From Zingiber officinale (lineage: Eukaryota; Streptophyta; Magnoliopsida; Zingiberales; Zingiberaceae), in the NCBI RefSeq assembly GCF_018446385.1, contig NW_024589854.1:124001-188000 (forward strand): a DNA stretch of 64,000 bases. The letters are read 5' to 3'. Below, in pieces: positions 35,809 to 47,005 of the stretch (its first letter is position 1; each line of letters begins with the position of its first letter). The notes beneath the pieces are model-generated. The model was not told where the DNA came from and ran no database searches. It saw nothing but the letters and a program-made list of their open reading frames with translations. Made by a program: the position numbers and the translations under genes.

Positions 35809-36675
35809 TTTTATAAGCAGATGACCGACGTTCTTAGGGGGCCTGCGGATGAGTGAGCGGAAGAACTTGATCTCTAATAGCCCTTGTAAGAATGCACTCA
35901 CAAGGATCTTCAGCGTAGCCAAAGGGACTTTCATAGCTACCTGGTTAAATCTCGTGATGTAGGACCACAATGCCTCCTTGGGCCCTGCTTGACCGCGAAT
36001 ATATTGACGTTCATCTGCTGATGGCAACGGCTTCTTGCAAAGTGTTGTAGGAACGCCACTCAGAAGTCTTTAAAACTACATATAGAGCCGATCAGTAATT
36101 GCCTAAACAACCTTTGAGCCGATCCGGAGAGTGTAGTGAGAAACACTCGACATTTGACCCCATCGGAATAGATGGAGTGTGACCATGTCATCAAATTTGA
36201 TGAGGTGATCCTCGGGGTCAATTGCCCCTGTGTATTCTCCGATGGTTGGCAACGCGTAGTTTCGCGGGAGTCGATCGTCCAGTATCTCCTAAGAGAATTG
36301 TCTGTTTATCCGTTCGGGTGAGTCATTGAGCCTTGGGGCTTTACCCTTGAGCTCATCTTGAGGAAGTGCTTCCTTTGATGAGGATCCTTGGGCCCTATCC
36401 GCTCGACCCTATTCCTCTAAAGGAGTGTAGAACAACGTCTGATGATAGGGGATTGGCGCATCTGGTGCTTCTCTGAATGTGTCGATCGGCTTGTTGTTCA
36501 GGAGACGACCGGCGTTGTCTTCCGCTTGACCTCTATGATTGCCCTGTTGGCCGGTCGCAAATGTCGCGGGTTCATTTGCCTGATGGCCGACTATCGCCTG
36601 CTACTACTCCAATATCTTTGTCGCTTGCGCATGCACCAGCATGTCGAACTCCTTTTGCGTCAACATCACCATGGT
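35809..36675 (-). pseudogene. Ty3/gypsy gag fragment
   Basis: On the - strand, starting near ATGGTGATGTTGACG at 36675, the broken frames read YALPTIGEYTGAIDPEDHLI and FDDMVTLH, then QAGPKEALWSYITRFNQVAM and FLQGLLEIKFFRSLIRRPPK. These are typical of the retrotransposon gag domain of plant Ty3/gypsy elements. Several stops and frameshifts interrupt it, and its 3' side ends abruptly at the CACTA-like terminus at 35808. Nucleocapsid, protease and pol are absent. Confidence 0.8.
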
Positions 36676-37890
36676 GAGTCATCTAGCTCCCTCCATCTCT
36701 TCATTTTGGAATCAGGTAATGTTCCCACATACAATGATAAATATGATCCTGTCCAAAATCGACAAAGATGGCGAGCTGGGGATGTGGCTGTGTAGTTAAC
36801 CCGATAAAGACTCCACATAGCTCTGCAAGACAAAAATGTCAGTGTCGGGTCGGGAAGGGGTTCCCGGCGTTGGCCTTCTGACGCTCAAGTCAGTATCCAG
36901 TGATCTCAAGAAATGGAGAACTGCAACAAGTAAATGTGGAAGATGAAGTTGCACTTACATTTCCTTATAGCTAGGAACCCCCTTTTATAGTGTCAACATG
37001 GTGCTCGTGCACACATCTCAAGGTGTAGGGATATCTTCCTAGGTATCCTAGGAAGAGACATGCTAAAAAGTGTTCCTGACAATATTTCTTAAGCAGCTAT
37101 GCAATTATCTGATGTGACAGTCTGAAAGATTTTAAAGTATGATTGCTTACTAGGCATGCTTTACTGTCAGCGACACAAACTTCCAAAAGGATATGACAAG
37201 ATACTTGATGGGTCCATGGCAGTCGATTGGGGTCTGTTCGGCTGGGTGCCTCAGCTCTGCAGTGTTCTTAGGGTCTGTCGACTTATCTCTTTCCTTATTT
37301 CCCGATTGTCCATGGATATCCGCTCTAGCCGATCACAAAGCCCAGTCAGTGAGACCAGCTGCTACTTATTTCTCCTTGTTATCAAAGGGCCATTTTACCT
37401 GGTCGAAGGAGTGACTGACTTACTTGTCTAGGCAACCATTATCATCCGCTCAGCTATAACTGGCCCACTTGGTCATATCTCATCCGCTCAGTCGTGCATG
37501 GTCCGCTTAGTCGACTTGGATGCTTCGTTTGACTCTATCTTCCTCGTCAACCGATCCTCCTTACTTTGACCTATCCTTGGCGGAGCCCCCCTCATTATTA
37601 TCGGATCAACTCTATTATTATTTGGATTATTCTAGTACTTAGTTTTGCTTTGCATCAGCCGCCCCATCTAGTGGAAAAAGGCTTGATTGTTGTTGTTGTT
37701 GTTAGTTTTGCTTTGCATAATGTACTCGTAGGATTGGAGTTCTCTTTGAGTTAAAGATGATTAAGATGATTTATAATCGAGATGGATAATTTTTCCTTGA
37801 CTTCTATAATTTTATAGATCTTAGTGCATGATTATTTATCGTTATGTATTGAACAATAGTTTTTTAGTTACCCTAAAACATTTCAGGAAC
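36676..37890 (-). mobile_element. Probable 5' LTR and leader of the gag-bearing Ty3/gypsy element
   Basis: Upstream (in - strand sense) of the gag start, 36830-37620 has a TATA-like box near 36990 (CACTATAAAAGGGGG on the - strand) and a composition like the LTR-like block at 32-33 kb. I could not set exact TG...CA ends. From about 37640 to 37890 the sequence is spacer next to the lipid-transfer gene's 3' end, with a GTT microsatellite at about 37690-37705. Confidence 0.4.
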
Positions 37891-37899
37891 CTAACGAGC

Positions 37900-38760
37900 T
37901 CAAATCTTCATACATAATTCATTAAGAGCAGAAGTGACAGCGAAAGCAGCGAGCAGGAGCAGGAAGGAAGCAGCAAGCTGTGGCGCATCAGACGGCAATG
38001 GGTCGTCGCTTGCCGGTGCTTCGGCTGGCGACAGTGATGGTCCTTCAGTTGACGGGGCTGGGGGTGGTGGCGGAGGTGGAGGCGGAGAGCCGGTAGGTGT
38101 CAGAGTCGGAGCGGAGATTGGCGACGGCGGTGGCGAAGAAGGTGCCTCTGATGACTGTGGCGCCAGAGTCGGAGCGGAGATTGGCGACGGCGGTGGCGAA
38201 GAAGGTGCCTCTGATGACTGTGGCGCCGTAGATGGCGCTCTTGACGGCACTGTGCGTGCAAATTGACCAACATAAATAATAAACAAAATAAAATAGAAGA
38301 AAAATTACACAAATGAGAAATGACTCACATGGAGAAGAAGCAGGAGGAATTTCACCTGAAAACGCGAAAAGGAAACAGAAACTAATTGAATCGAGAGAGA
38401 GAGAGAGAGAAATTAAAGGAGAGCAGAGCAAGAGAGAGAGGAACCACCGCCGCAACGAATTTCCGGCTCCTTCACGTCGCAGGCAGCCGGGAGGGCAAGC
38501 ACGCGGCTGGTGTTAAGCTCGACGCCGAGCTCGCGGGCCTGCTTCAGAGCGTCGCAGATGCAGGCGGGCGAGCCGATGACGACGTCGGTGACCCCGATGC
38601 AGCAGCCCGCGCTGGGGCTGCTCGTGTTGCTGCCGTTGCTCACGTAGGGCAGGCAATCCAGCAGATCAGTCAGCACGTTCGAACAGTCCTCCGGATCCGC
38701 CGCCACGACGCAAGCCGCCACCATCAGCCCGACGGCCAACGCCGCTGCCATTCGATTCAT
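37900..38760 (-). CDS. GPI-anchored non-specific lipid-transfer protein (LTPG type)
   Basis: Exons on the - strand: 38760-38448, 38355-38329 and 38249-37900, with GT-AG borders, joining in frame to 229 aa. The N-terminus MNRMAAALAVGLMVAACVVA is a signal peptide. The mature part has the eight-cysteine motif (DC, LDC, CC, CIC, AAC, RC) of plant lipid-transfer/2S-albumin proteins, at about residues 26-105. A Pro/Ser-rich linker follows (SSPPPSPISAPTL), then a hydrophobic tail (AASFLLLLAAFAVTSA) that fits GPI-anchor addition. Such proteins sit on the outer face of the plasma membrane and help export cuticle lipids or bind sterols and lipids in the wall. The linker includes a perfect 63-bp duplication. 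A TATATATTT motif on the - strand near 38809-38801 is a possible, rather close TATA box. The gene looks intact. Confidence 0.9.
38104..38229 (-). repeat. Perfect 63-bp tandem duplication in the lipid-transfer gene linker
   Basis: Two copies, 38104-38166 and 38167-38229, appear identical base for base. Each encodes 21 residues of the Pro/Ser-rich linker (APQSSEAPSSPPPSPISAPT and one more). The frame is kept. Identity suggests a young duplication or ongoing homogenisation. Confidence 0.88.
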
Positions 38761-39266
38761 TGCACCGAAAATTAACAATAAGTAATTACAATTGCTTCAA
38801 AAATATATAGACGAAAGAAACTGAAAAACAGAGAGATTTCTAGATTTTTGGTCAGATATTAATTGGAATTGGAGGCTTTTTAAGTATTCAAATTAATGTG
38901 ATGAAAATCATGCCATATTTTCAGAAAATTGAGCATGAGAAAGATGCCACGTGTATAATTGTTGATTATTTTTTTAATCAATTTTCAGTACTTGTATGGA
39001 AATCAAATATTGTGTTTCCATAATTACGAGGTATAAAATTATAATTTATGGTATAAAATAATGCAAAAATGGTTGAGACCATCAATTATACATTTTAAAC
39101 AAGGAAGTAAATGAACTAAAATAACATTAAATATGAGGGAAAATAATTTTAAATTTTACTTAAATGAGTTAATAGGATACTAGATATTACAATATTACTT
39201 AGTTTTCTTGTTCTATTAGTGTTATCAATCCTTTCTCATATGATCCAACATCATCCGGCAGCTGTT
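38761..39266. other. AT-rich upstream region of the lipid-transfer gene
   Basis: Contains the presumed promoter of the - strand lipid-transfer gene. Apart from the possible TATA box near 38805 I see no distinct element. Confidence 0.4.
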
Positions 39267-39741
39267 CACTAAAAAAACAGCGGAAGTTTAGTGACGAAAT
39301 TTGAGATGAAAATATAATTCCATCTCTAATATAACGACAAAATTATAATTCGTCTTTAATTAGAGATGAGCTATATTTTCGATTCTATTTGATCGTTTAT
39401 AATAACAAAATGATTTAATCAGTAAACGCTAGTGACGAAAATTAATTATTTGTCTCTAAATAGAGACGGATATTTTAATTCCGTCTCTAACTAGAGATGG
39501 AATATTTGTTCCATCTCTAATTAGAGACGGAAAAAATATTCTGTCGTTAAAATCGTCGTAATGTATTTTAATAATAGAGACAAAAATATTTTTTTCGGCG
39601 CTAATTAGAGATGGAAATAATATCCCATCGCTAATTAGATATGTGGAGAGGCCAAGAAGATTGCGCTCCTGTGCCCTAAATCGCGATGTTAGGCGACAGA
39701 CTATTATTTCTGTCGCTAATTAGAGAGTGCATCTTCTAGTG
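39267..39741. mobile_element. Small CACTA-like non-autonomous element
   Basis: It starts CACTAAAAAAACAG and ends CTTCTAGTG, so the ends read CACTA on both strands. Within 475 bp the motif TAGAGA(C/T)GGA or its inverse occurs many times (for example at about 39360, 39460, 39495 and 39525), the subterminal repeat pattern of CACTA transposons. A 3-bp target duplication is not clear. No coding capacity. Confidence 0.6.
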
Positions 39742-39743
39742 AC

Positions 39744-40968
39744 TGTTAGGTCCGGTTGAGCTAGAGGGGGGGGGCGTGAATATATGACTCACTTTGATTT
39801 CTTGATTAACTTGACTTTGCGCAGCAAAAACTTAAAAGCAATGGTAACTACTTGTATTTACTTGGTATCCACCTCCTTAAGGTGACTAATCTAAGGTTCC
39901 ACACCACAACCACACTTTGCACTATGAAACTTCTCCAGTTCTCCTTCTCGGATCAACACCGAAGGTGGAGAAACCTTACACAATGATCTGTATACTCTCC
40001 CTCTCAACGGAATACCTCGCAAGGAAGAAGAAATTAAGAGATTTGGGTTTTGAGTACACCTACTTTTTCTTTGAGTGACTTAAGATTGCAGTACTAGTGA
40101 GAGCTTGAGCACTTGAGATTAAACTTGAGCTTAATCTGGAGCATTGGAGAGCAATGGAGAACACTTGATCGCAATGGAATAGTTGCCTTCAAACAGGAGA
40201 CTTCGGATCTTCTTAAACCGTAGAGAAGGAGTCATTTTTCTTGTCATTTTGTGAGTCTTAATCGATTAAGAAGTAATCTTAGTCGATTACCAGGCGTTAA
40301 TCGATTAAAGTAGTCGATTTACCATGTGTTTCATTTACGTGACTCCTCTAAATCGCCTACCCTGATCGATTAAGATAAGGGCAATCGACTAGCTTAAGCA
40401 ATTAGGAATTATTTTGTCTTCGAGGAGATTGTATTTTAATCAACTAAGCCAATCACTTAAGCTTCGAACAGAAGCATTCTGTTCAAAGCAAAATGACACC
40501 GTAAGCAATTGATTGAATCGCTTACAGCTTCATAATTGATTACTGTAATCGATTAAGAAACTTTCTGTTTCAAACAGAATGTCTGTTAAGCTATTGGCTC
40601 AATCGCTTAACATCCTCTTAATCGATTAAGCATTTCTCTTAATCGATTAACACACTTTGCTTCAACTAGTTATCAATTGTCTTGCTAAGAATCTTGTTCT
40701 CGACCTCCCTGGGCTTCTTTTTCCTTACATCCGGTTTTCCGACTAGCAAGGACTTCTTTTGTGCCAAAGATTTGGTCCCTGACCTCTTTGGACGTCTCTT
40801 GCCTTGCATCCAGTCTTCCGACCTACAAGAGCTTCTCTTGCTAGGAATTTGGTCCTCAACCTTCTTGGTCCTGCAAACTCAAACACATATTAGATCTAAT
40901 GTATTAGCTTAAACTTAAATAATTGTCAATCATCAAAATTTCTTGCTTAGAGCATGATTACACCAACA
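39744..40968 (-). mobile_element. 3' LTR of a SIRE-like Ty1/copia element
   Basis: The block runs from TGTTAGGTCCGG to ACACCAACA and has TG...CA ends. On the - strand it begins TGTTGGTGTAATCATGC, right after a purine tract AAAAGGAGAGAT. This shows a - strand element whose 3' LTR ends at 39744. Purine-rich stretches with the inverse of CTCCCCCTT repeat at about 41150-41310, typical of SIRE/Maximus elements between the env-like frame and the LTR. About 1.2 kb long. The other LTR was not identified. Confidence 0.65.
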
Positions 40969-42959
40969 ATCTCTCCTTTTTTGATATTTGACAATGTATT
41001 TAATTTTAGACTAATTTATAGCATAACATAAGCACAAACAATATCATGTAGGATAATAAACTTTTGCAATAGCATAAAACTATGTAAACTATATTTGCAA
41101 ACTAGTAAAAAATGTTATGTAATAGCATGAAATTTAAATGCAATATTTTCTCCCCCTTGGCAAATATCAAAAAGAATGATATACAAGAATAGAAACTAAA
41201 GAAGGAAATGAAACTCCCCCTTAAGCTATGCATATAATTCATATCACAAAAGTATGTGTGCTTCGTTTAAATAAATGCAAGGAATATAAACATAGTAAGG
41301 TCACTCCCCCTAAGCATATGCAATATAGGGAAAACAGAAACATATAAACAGATAGATAGAATAGTGGCACCCCTTTCTAAAAATCCATAGATAAGTCAAA
41401 AAGGTTCATACAAATAGGCATGACTCAAAAGAGAATAGCTAAGTACAATGAAGATATCCTCTAGTCCCTGGGGAAGGGTATATAAAACTCTATCATGTCA
41501 TCAGCACCAGTAGCATCATCGCTAGCTACAGGAGGAATGGCCGCTCCGGAGGTGCCAACATCGTAGTTCCGCCACCACCAGCAGGAGGAGGAGGTGGAAA
41601 TGATGGCCCGACAGTCTAGGTACGGACCAACTCATGGAATGAGGCAATATCAGATCGAATGTTGGCCAGACTCATCTGAGTAGCAGCCTACCCCCGCACA
41701 AGAGTAGTGAGTTGCCCACGGATCTGCACCTTCTCCAAATCACGCTCTAGCTGTAACTCCTCAAATCTAGTGTCCATGGTCTCGTCAAACCGAAGAAGCT
41801 GAGCTCGGACATCATCCTCAGACTCAGATGTGTCAGATCCAGCCTCTACCTCAACATCAGCTCCTACACCCTCGGGCGTTGCGTGTCCCAATGGAGATGA
41901 TCACCCTCAAACACAATGTGAGCCAAATAGAAGGAGTGCACAGAGGTATGCGAATACTTCCACGACATCAGAAGTTGAAGACCATGTGTCACATCGATCC
42001 CCATAGACTCCAGCCACTCAGTAATGACATGGTCAAACGACATGTGTATCATCCCATGAGCTGGCCGAGTGAAATGAATGATGCATTGGAACATATTCAA
42101 TGCAATGTTGACAACAAGAGATTGACTAAGAGCATAATATGAACATGTGCATAGGTCTGATAGATGCAAGGGGCCAAGTGATAATGGGTAAAATGCAGTT
42201 GACTATGACTTTAAACAAGGCATAGTCAGCGGGAGAGAGCTCCATAGTAGAGTATGTGGTGATGGAAGCTAGGGGTCCATCAAGACGTGGCCAAACATAA
42301 AAATGCTGATGCATGCTATCAAGAGAAATGTGAACAAACGGTGTAAGTAGAAGCTCTAGCACTGTAGGGTAGAAAATAAACGTATCTGTGGATGACCGAC
42401 ACTCTAAGAACGATCGTAATATAGAAGGAGAAAATTTCAAAGTACGTTTAGCAACGCGAGTTCGATAGTGGTATTCATCACCATGAGGATGGAGGTTGTT
42501 ATAAAATTGAGATACATAATCCTCATGGATCCCACACTCAAGATATACTAAATTTTCCAATTGATAGTGGCGTAGAACGCTTATTACATTGGAGTAATGA
42601 TCATGAAAGAACTTCTGATCTATGGAGCGAAGAGAAATAAGTTTGAATATATATGTGTGAAATTTGTGTTGTAATGATGCATTGGGAAATCATGAATCTG
42701 TAGGTGGCTGAGGGGATTTGGAAGAGCCCTCACCCTCAACAGATTTTTGCCTATTATGAGAATGAAATGCAAGAAGATTGCAATATGTTAATGATGCACC
42801 AACAATGAAGAGTAAACACAAAACATGAATGAAATGCATCATGCATGAAGACATCAGAAGCAACTGATTAGCAATGGGCATAGAGCAACAAAAACATTGA
42901 AAATCGAGTTCTAGGGTTTAGAGATTACTTAGTTTTCGGAGGCATGGCTGAGAGAAGGA
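40969..42959 (-). pseudogene. Env-like / putative plant transposon domain ORF of the SIRE-like element, broken
   Basis: The clearest part is 42560-42126 on the - strand, an open stretch with LVYLECGIHEDYVSQFYNNL, GDEYHYRTRVA and FIFYPTVLELLLTP. I recognise it as the putative plant transposon protein domain found in env-like frames of SIRE-type copia elements. A further piece upstream reads EGEGSSKSPQPPTDS and ends in a stop (42690). Frameshifts and stops after 42126 break the rest. Its 5' side is cut by the hAT insertion at 42960. From 40969 to about 41650 lie purine-tract-like repeats and no coding sequence. Confidence 0.6.
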
Positions 42960-42967
42960 GGTGTCGC

Positions 42968-45805
42968 TAGACCCGACCCCGGGCCGGGTCTGGCCCGGAC
43001 CCGGCCCAGGTCTGGCCCGGACCCGGCCCGGGTCTGGCCCGGACCCGGTTCGCCGGGTCGAACCGGAACCGGCCCGGCAAGTTGCCGGGCCGGTTCCGGT
43101 TCATTGGGTGTAAAAACCGAAGAACCGGCGGTTCATAGCCGTTGGAACCGCCGGTTAACCGGCGGTTCGTAGCCGTTGGGAGGATTTTTTAGGTATTTTT
43201 TTTCAACGGTTAGGATCATTTGACCGTTTTTTGATCAATGGCTATGATTTAGTGTCCGTTACTATCAAAACTCTATAAATAGAGAACTCATTTCATCATT
43301 TTTCACACACATCTTCTCTACTTTTAATCTCATTTTCGTATTCTCTAATCTCTACACGCTTTCGTTTTCAATTTTCAATTACAATGGAAGGAGGCCGCGG
43401 AGGTGCATCATCTCGAGCTCGGAAGGGAAAGTAAATAATGAATCCGCGGGAGGAGGACCCCAACCCCAACATTCAATCCACCGATGATGAGATCGAGCAT
43501 CTTCCGAATCCGACACCCGAAACACAAGGAAGTACCGATGCAATTACTTCTAAGGTTCGGGAACTTCCTCCTCTAAAGTCTTCTATTTTTACTAAACATT
43601 TTGAGAAGGTCACTCTTCCGTCGGGAGAAATGCGTGCAAAATGTAAGCACTGCAATGCTTCCTACAAATTCCAAGCCGGCGGCGGCTATGGGTCGTTGAA
43701 ACGACATGTAGAAACGAAGCACCCGACGGAATATGGACTCGACCGTTCTCAAACACTATTATCAAGATTTTCTTCAACTAGCGGTAGTACCGATTCCGGT
43801 TTATTTTTATATTCGGATAATAAATTAAGAGAATCATTAGCTAAATTTATTTCCATAGAACATCTTTCTTTTAGTTTTGGATCTAAATGCACATTTGAAG
43901 ATTTTTGTAAAGAATCTCTTAATCCATGTGCTAAACGTGTTCCTAGGACTACACTTACTCGTGCAATTAAAAAATTAGTAAACAAGGAAAAAAGAATTTA
44001 ATTGATGAATTTAGTAAATTAGATAATAAAGTTTCTTTATGTTCCGATATTTGGAGTGATCATTGGCAAACACATTCGTATATGGGTGTGACTTGTCATT
44101 GGATCGATAACTCTTGGAACCTCCAAAAAAGATTATTAGCTTATAGAGTTTTTGATAAATCACATAATGCTCATAATATCGCACAATTATTATGTTTAAT
44201 TTTAGAAGAATATGGTTTAACTCATAAAATATTTTCAATATCATTAGATAATGCTAGTTCTAATACCGCTTGTATAGATGATCTAAAATTTGTTTGTCAA
44301 CCTATTATTGGAGGTTTATTTTTTCATATTCGTTGTGTATGTCATGTTTTAAATTTATGTGTTCAAGATGGTTTAAAAATTTTAGAAAGTTATATTAAAC
44401 CAATTAAAATTGCAATTTCTTATTTATGGTCTCATCCATCTATAATGAAACAATGGGGTAGGTTTTGTAAAATTAATGGAATGAGACCTAAAAAATTTCC
44501 ACGTGATGTACCAACACGTTGAAATTCAACATACCAATTATTACAAGATTCATTTCAATATAAAGAATTATTATGTTTATTTTTTGCACAAAACACTAAT
44601 ACTAATATATATTTATTTTCACAACAATGGAATATTTGTAGTAGTATTTGTGAAATTTTAAAAGTATTTAATGATGCAACCGAACAACTTTGCGGTGTTT
44701 ATTATCCCACTGCTCAATTAGTTTTAGAAATTTTTTCTAATATAGTATTAGTTTTAAATGAACATATTAATAATGAATCTTTATCTCCTTGCATCTTAGC
44801 TATGAAAACTAAATGGAAATATTTTTATTTAATTCCTGAAATTTATTTAATTGCATTTGCTTTAGATCCTAGATTTAAATTAGAAATTTTACAAGAAATG
44901 TTAACTTTATATTATGATGCTTAATTTCAATTAAAGATTCTTCTTCCCCTGATCCAGCTAATATTATATATAATGTTAGAATTTATTTATATAATATTTA
45001 TAATCAATATTATGCAAAATATGGAACACAAATTAATATTTCTGAAATTCAACAAACTACTAGTAGTAATTTAAAACTTACAAAAGCACAACTCTTATTA
45101 AAAGAACGGACAAAACGTCCACGGGGATCCTCAAGTTCCACACAGAAACTTGAGAATTATTTTACGACTTCTTTTGATTTTAATGAAGCAGATAACGAAA
45201 ACTTCGATATCTTAAAGTGGTGGTCACAGAAGGCTCAAAGCTTTCTCGTTCTCTCCGTGATCGCAAAAGAAATTTTAGCTTCTCCAGTGTCAACTGTTGC
45301 TGTGGAGCAGACGTTCAGTGCCGGCGGCAATATATTAGATGAACGACGATCAACTTTGTCTCCCGACTCATTGGAAGCCCAAGCATTACTAGACAATTGG
45401 ACCAAAGCGGAGAAAAGAATCCAAGGAATGCAACTTTCAGATGACGAAGTTGAAGATTTTGATACTGAAGGAACAAATACGACAGGAACAGGAAATGGAA
45501 GTGAATGAAAATGTAAAAGGATAAAAATGTAAAAGAACTACGTGGGCTTTGATTCCCCTAAAGGGATACGTAGGCAACTTAAATAAGTGCAAGCCCTTTT
45601 TTTAATAAATTTTAATTTCTAATTTTTAATTTTTAATTTTTTTTAACATATTAATCTTGAACCGTGACGAACCGTGAACCAGCGGTTCTGAACCGTGAAC
45701 CGTAACCGTCTTGGGCGATTAAGGTTAAGGGTCGACCTGCCTGGAACCGTCGAACCGGCGGTTCCGAACTGTCAAACCGTCGGTTCCGAACCGTGGTCAC
45801 GTCTA
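42968..45805 (+). mobile_element. hAT-family DNA transposon (2.8 kb) with exact 8-bp target duplication
   Basis: The element is bounded by GGTGTCGC at 42960-42967 and again at 45806-45813. The ends are inverted repeats: left TAGACCCGACCCCGGGCC; right, on the - strand, TAGACGTGACCACGGTTCGG. Subterminal regions are rich in CCGG-type repeats (GAACCGG, GGTTC) on both sides. It encodes a decayed hAT transposase. It is nested in the SIRE-like copia element on its left. The sequence on its right, after the second target copy, continues the same target. Confidence 0.9.
43384..45508 (+). pseudogene. hAT transposase, inactivated
   Basis: Reading starts with ATG at 43384 (MEGGRGGASSRARKGK) but meets a stop at 43432; the next ATG is 43438. 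The frame 43438-44001 has a BED-type zinc finger (CKHCNASYKF, then LKRHVETKH). A frameshift near 44000 separates it from 44007-44521, the catalytic-like region with SLDNASSNT and FHIRCVCHVLNLCVQDG. A stop at 44521 follows. Further sequence (ALDPRFKLEIL) runs to about 44920, where another frameshift lies. The last open stretch, 45257-45508, is the hAT C-terminal dimerisation domain (ASPVSTVAVEQTFSAGGNIL, RSTLSP, ALLDNW). So at least two stops and two frameshifts inactivate it, though all domains are still visible. Bases are strongly AT-rich compared with the element ends. Confidence 0.88.
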
Positions 45806-45839
45806 GGTGTCGCTGATGGGTACTGTTGAAGTAGAAAGT

Positions 45840-46814
45840 GTTGGTGCGGGAAGCATCCGACGATCGAACCTATGTTTTGATTATGTCAATGGGTTCAAAG
45901 TTAAGTTGTTTAATTATCTGATATGTTTGAATGAACTTTGCAGGAAAGTCCTAAGTGTACTTAGGAAAAAAGTCATAGCTGCAGTTAGGCAAGTGAAAAA
46001 CCCTAGGGGGTGGTAACCTTAGGTCCTAGAGGTGGTAACCCCGGGTGGAGAAAAACCCTAAGGGGCGGTAACCTTAGGTCTAGGGGTGGTAACCCTAGGT
46101 GATGAAAAACCCTAGGGGGTGGTAATCCTAGGTCTTAGGGGGTGGTAATCCTAAGCAGAAAGTCCAGTCGATCTGGAGGACCAGTCTGGAAACAGGTATG
46201 TTCTCCTGAGAGGAGTAGGTGAAAATGTGTTCCCCGCTGAGGGAACAGTAGACGTCGATTCAACCTAGAGTTTTCGGTCGAAAATCCGAAGTCAGAATCG
46301 GACAGTCCGGTGACTGTCAGACTTTCACATTCGTATTATTATTATGTATTAACTTTATTTTGCAGGGTATTTTTGGGACTAACATATCTTGCTGGGACAA
46401 AGGAGCAAGCCTTGCCTCAGATGAACAGTACCCGAGGCGCCCTCATGGAGCTTAGAGGCGCTCGGGTGCAAAGGTTGAGAAGTGCACACAGCGAAGCTAG
46501 AAGCGCCCTCATGAAGAGTTGAGGCGCCTCGGACGGTATTGAAGGTGCCATCATGGAGGTTGAATGCGCCCTCAGGTGGGTAAGCTACGAAGGAGTCAAA
46601 GCTCATCTTCGCTACAGAAACGGCGGAGTTGAGGGCGCCTTCAACCTCCTTGAGGGCGCCCTCAATGGGCTTTATAAGGAGGTCTTGACCAACACTTCAG
46701 AACAACACAACTCGACAACCTTTCATATCTAATAACCAATTTGCTAGTTCTAAGAAGAATAGCCATTCATATTTAATTCCAATCTCCTACCATAAGCCTG
46801 TGTAATAGAATGAT
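45840..46814 (+). mobile_element. LTR-like sequence of another copia-type element, split by the copia insertion
   Basis: TGTTGGTGCGGGAAGCATCC at about 45840 looks like an LTR start. At 45990-46160 a loose tandem repeat (CCCTAGGGGGTGGTAACC and relatives) is present. At 46430-46670 the motif GAGGCGCCCTC and its variants recur in both orientations. At 46815 the sequence is interrupted by the 4.7-kb copia element; it probably continues at 51506 (CTCTCCCGCACTTGTTCTG) to about 51660. Confidence 0.5.
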
Positions 46815-47005
46815 ATATGTATTGGAAACGTTGGTGAGCACTCGCTCTGTCTATCTTATTTTCTTTTCATACAACTACATTATTTATAGAAGGATAAAAG
46901 ATTTCTGGACGACTCTTGGATTTCCTCATGCGACTCTTGGACTTCCTGACTCTTGGAAATTCTCAGGCGACTCTTCGACTTTCTCAACGTGATTAATTTT
47001 TATTT

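Noticed and set aside
37934-38266. 110-codon + strand open frame rich in Gly
   Set aside because: It is the antisense shadow of the Pro/Ser-rich linker of the lipid-transfer protein.
38386-38775. 129-codon + strand open frame
   Set aside because: Antisense shadow of the first exon of the lipid-transfer gene.
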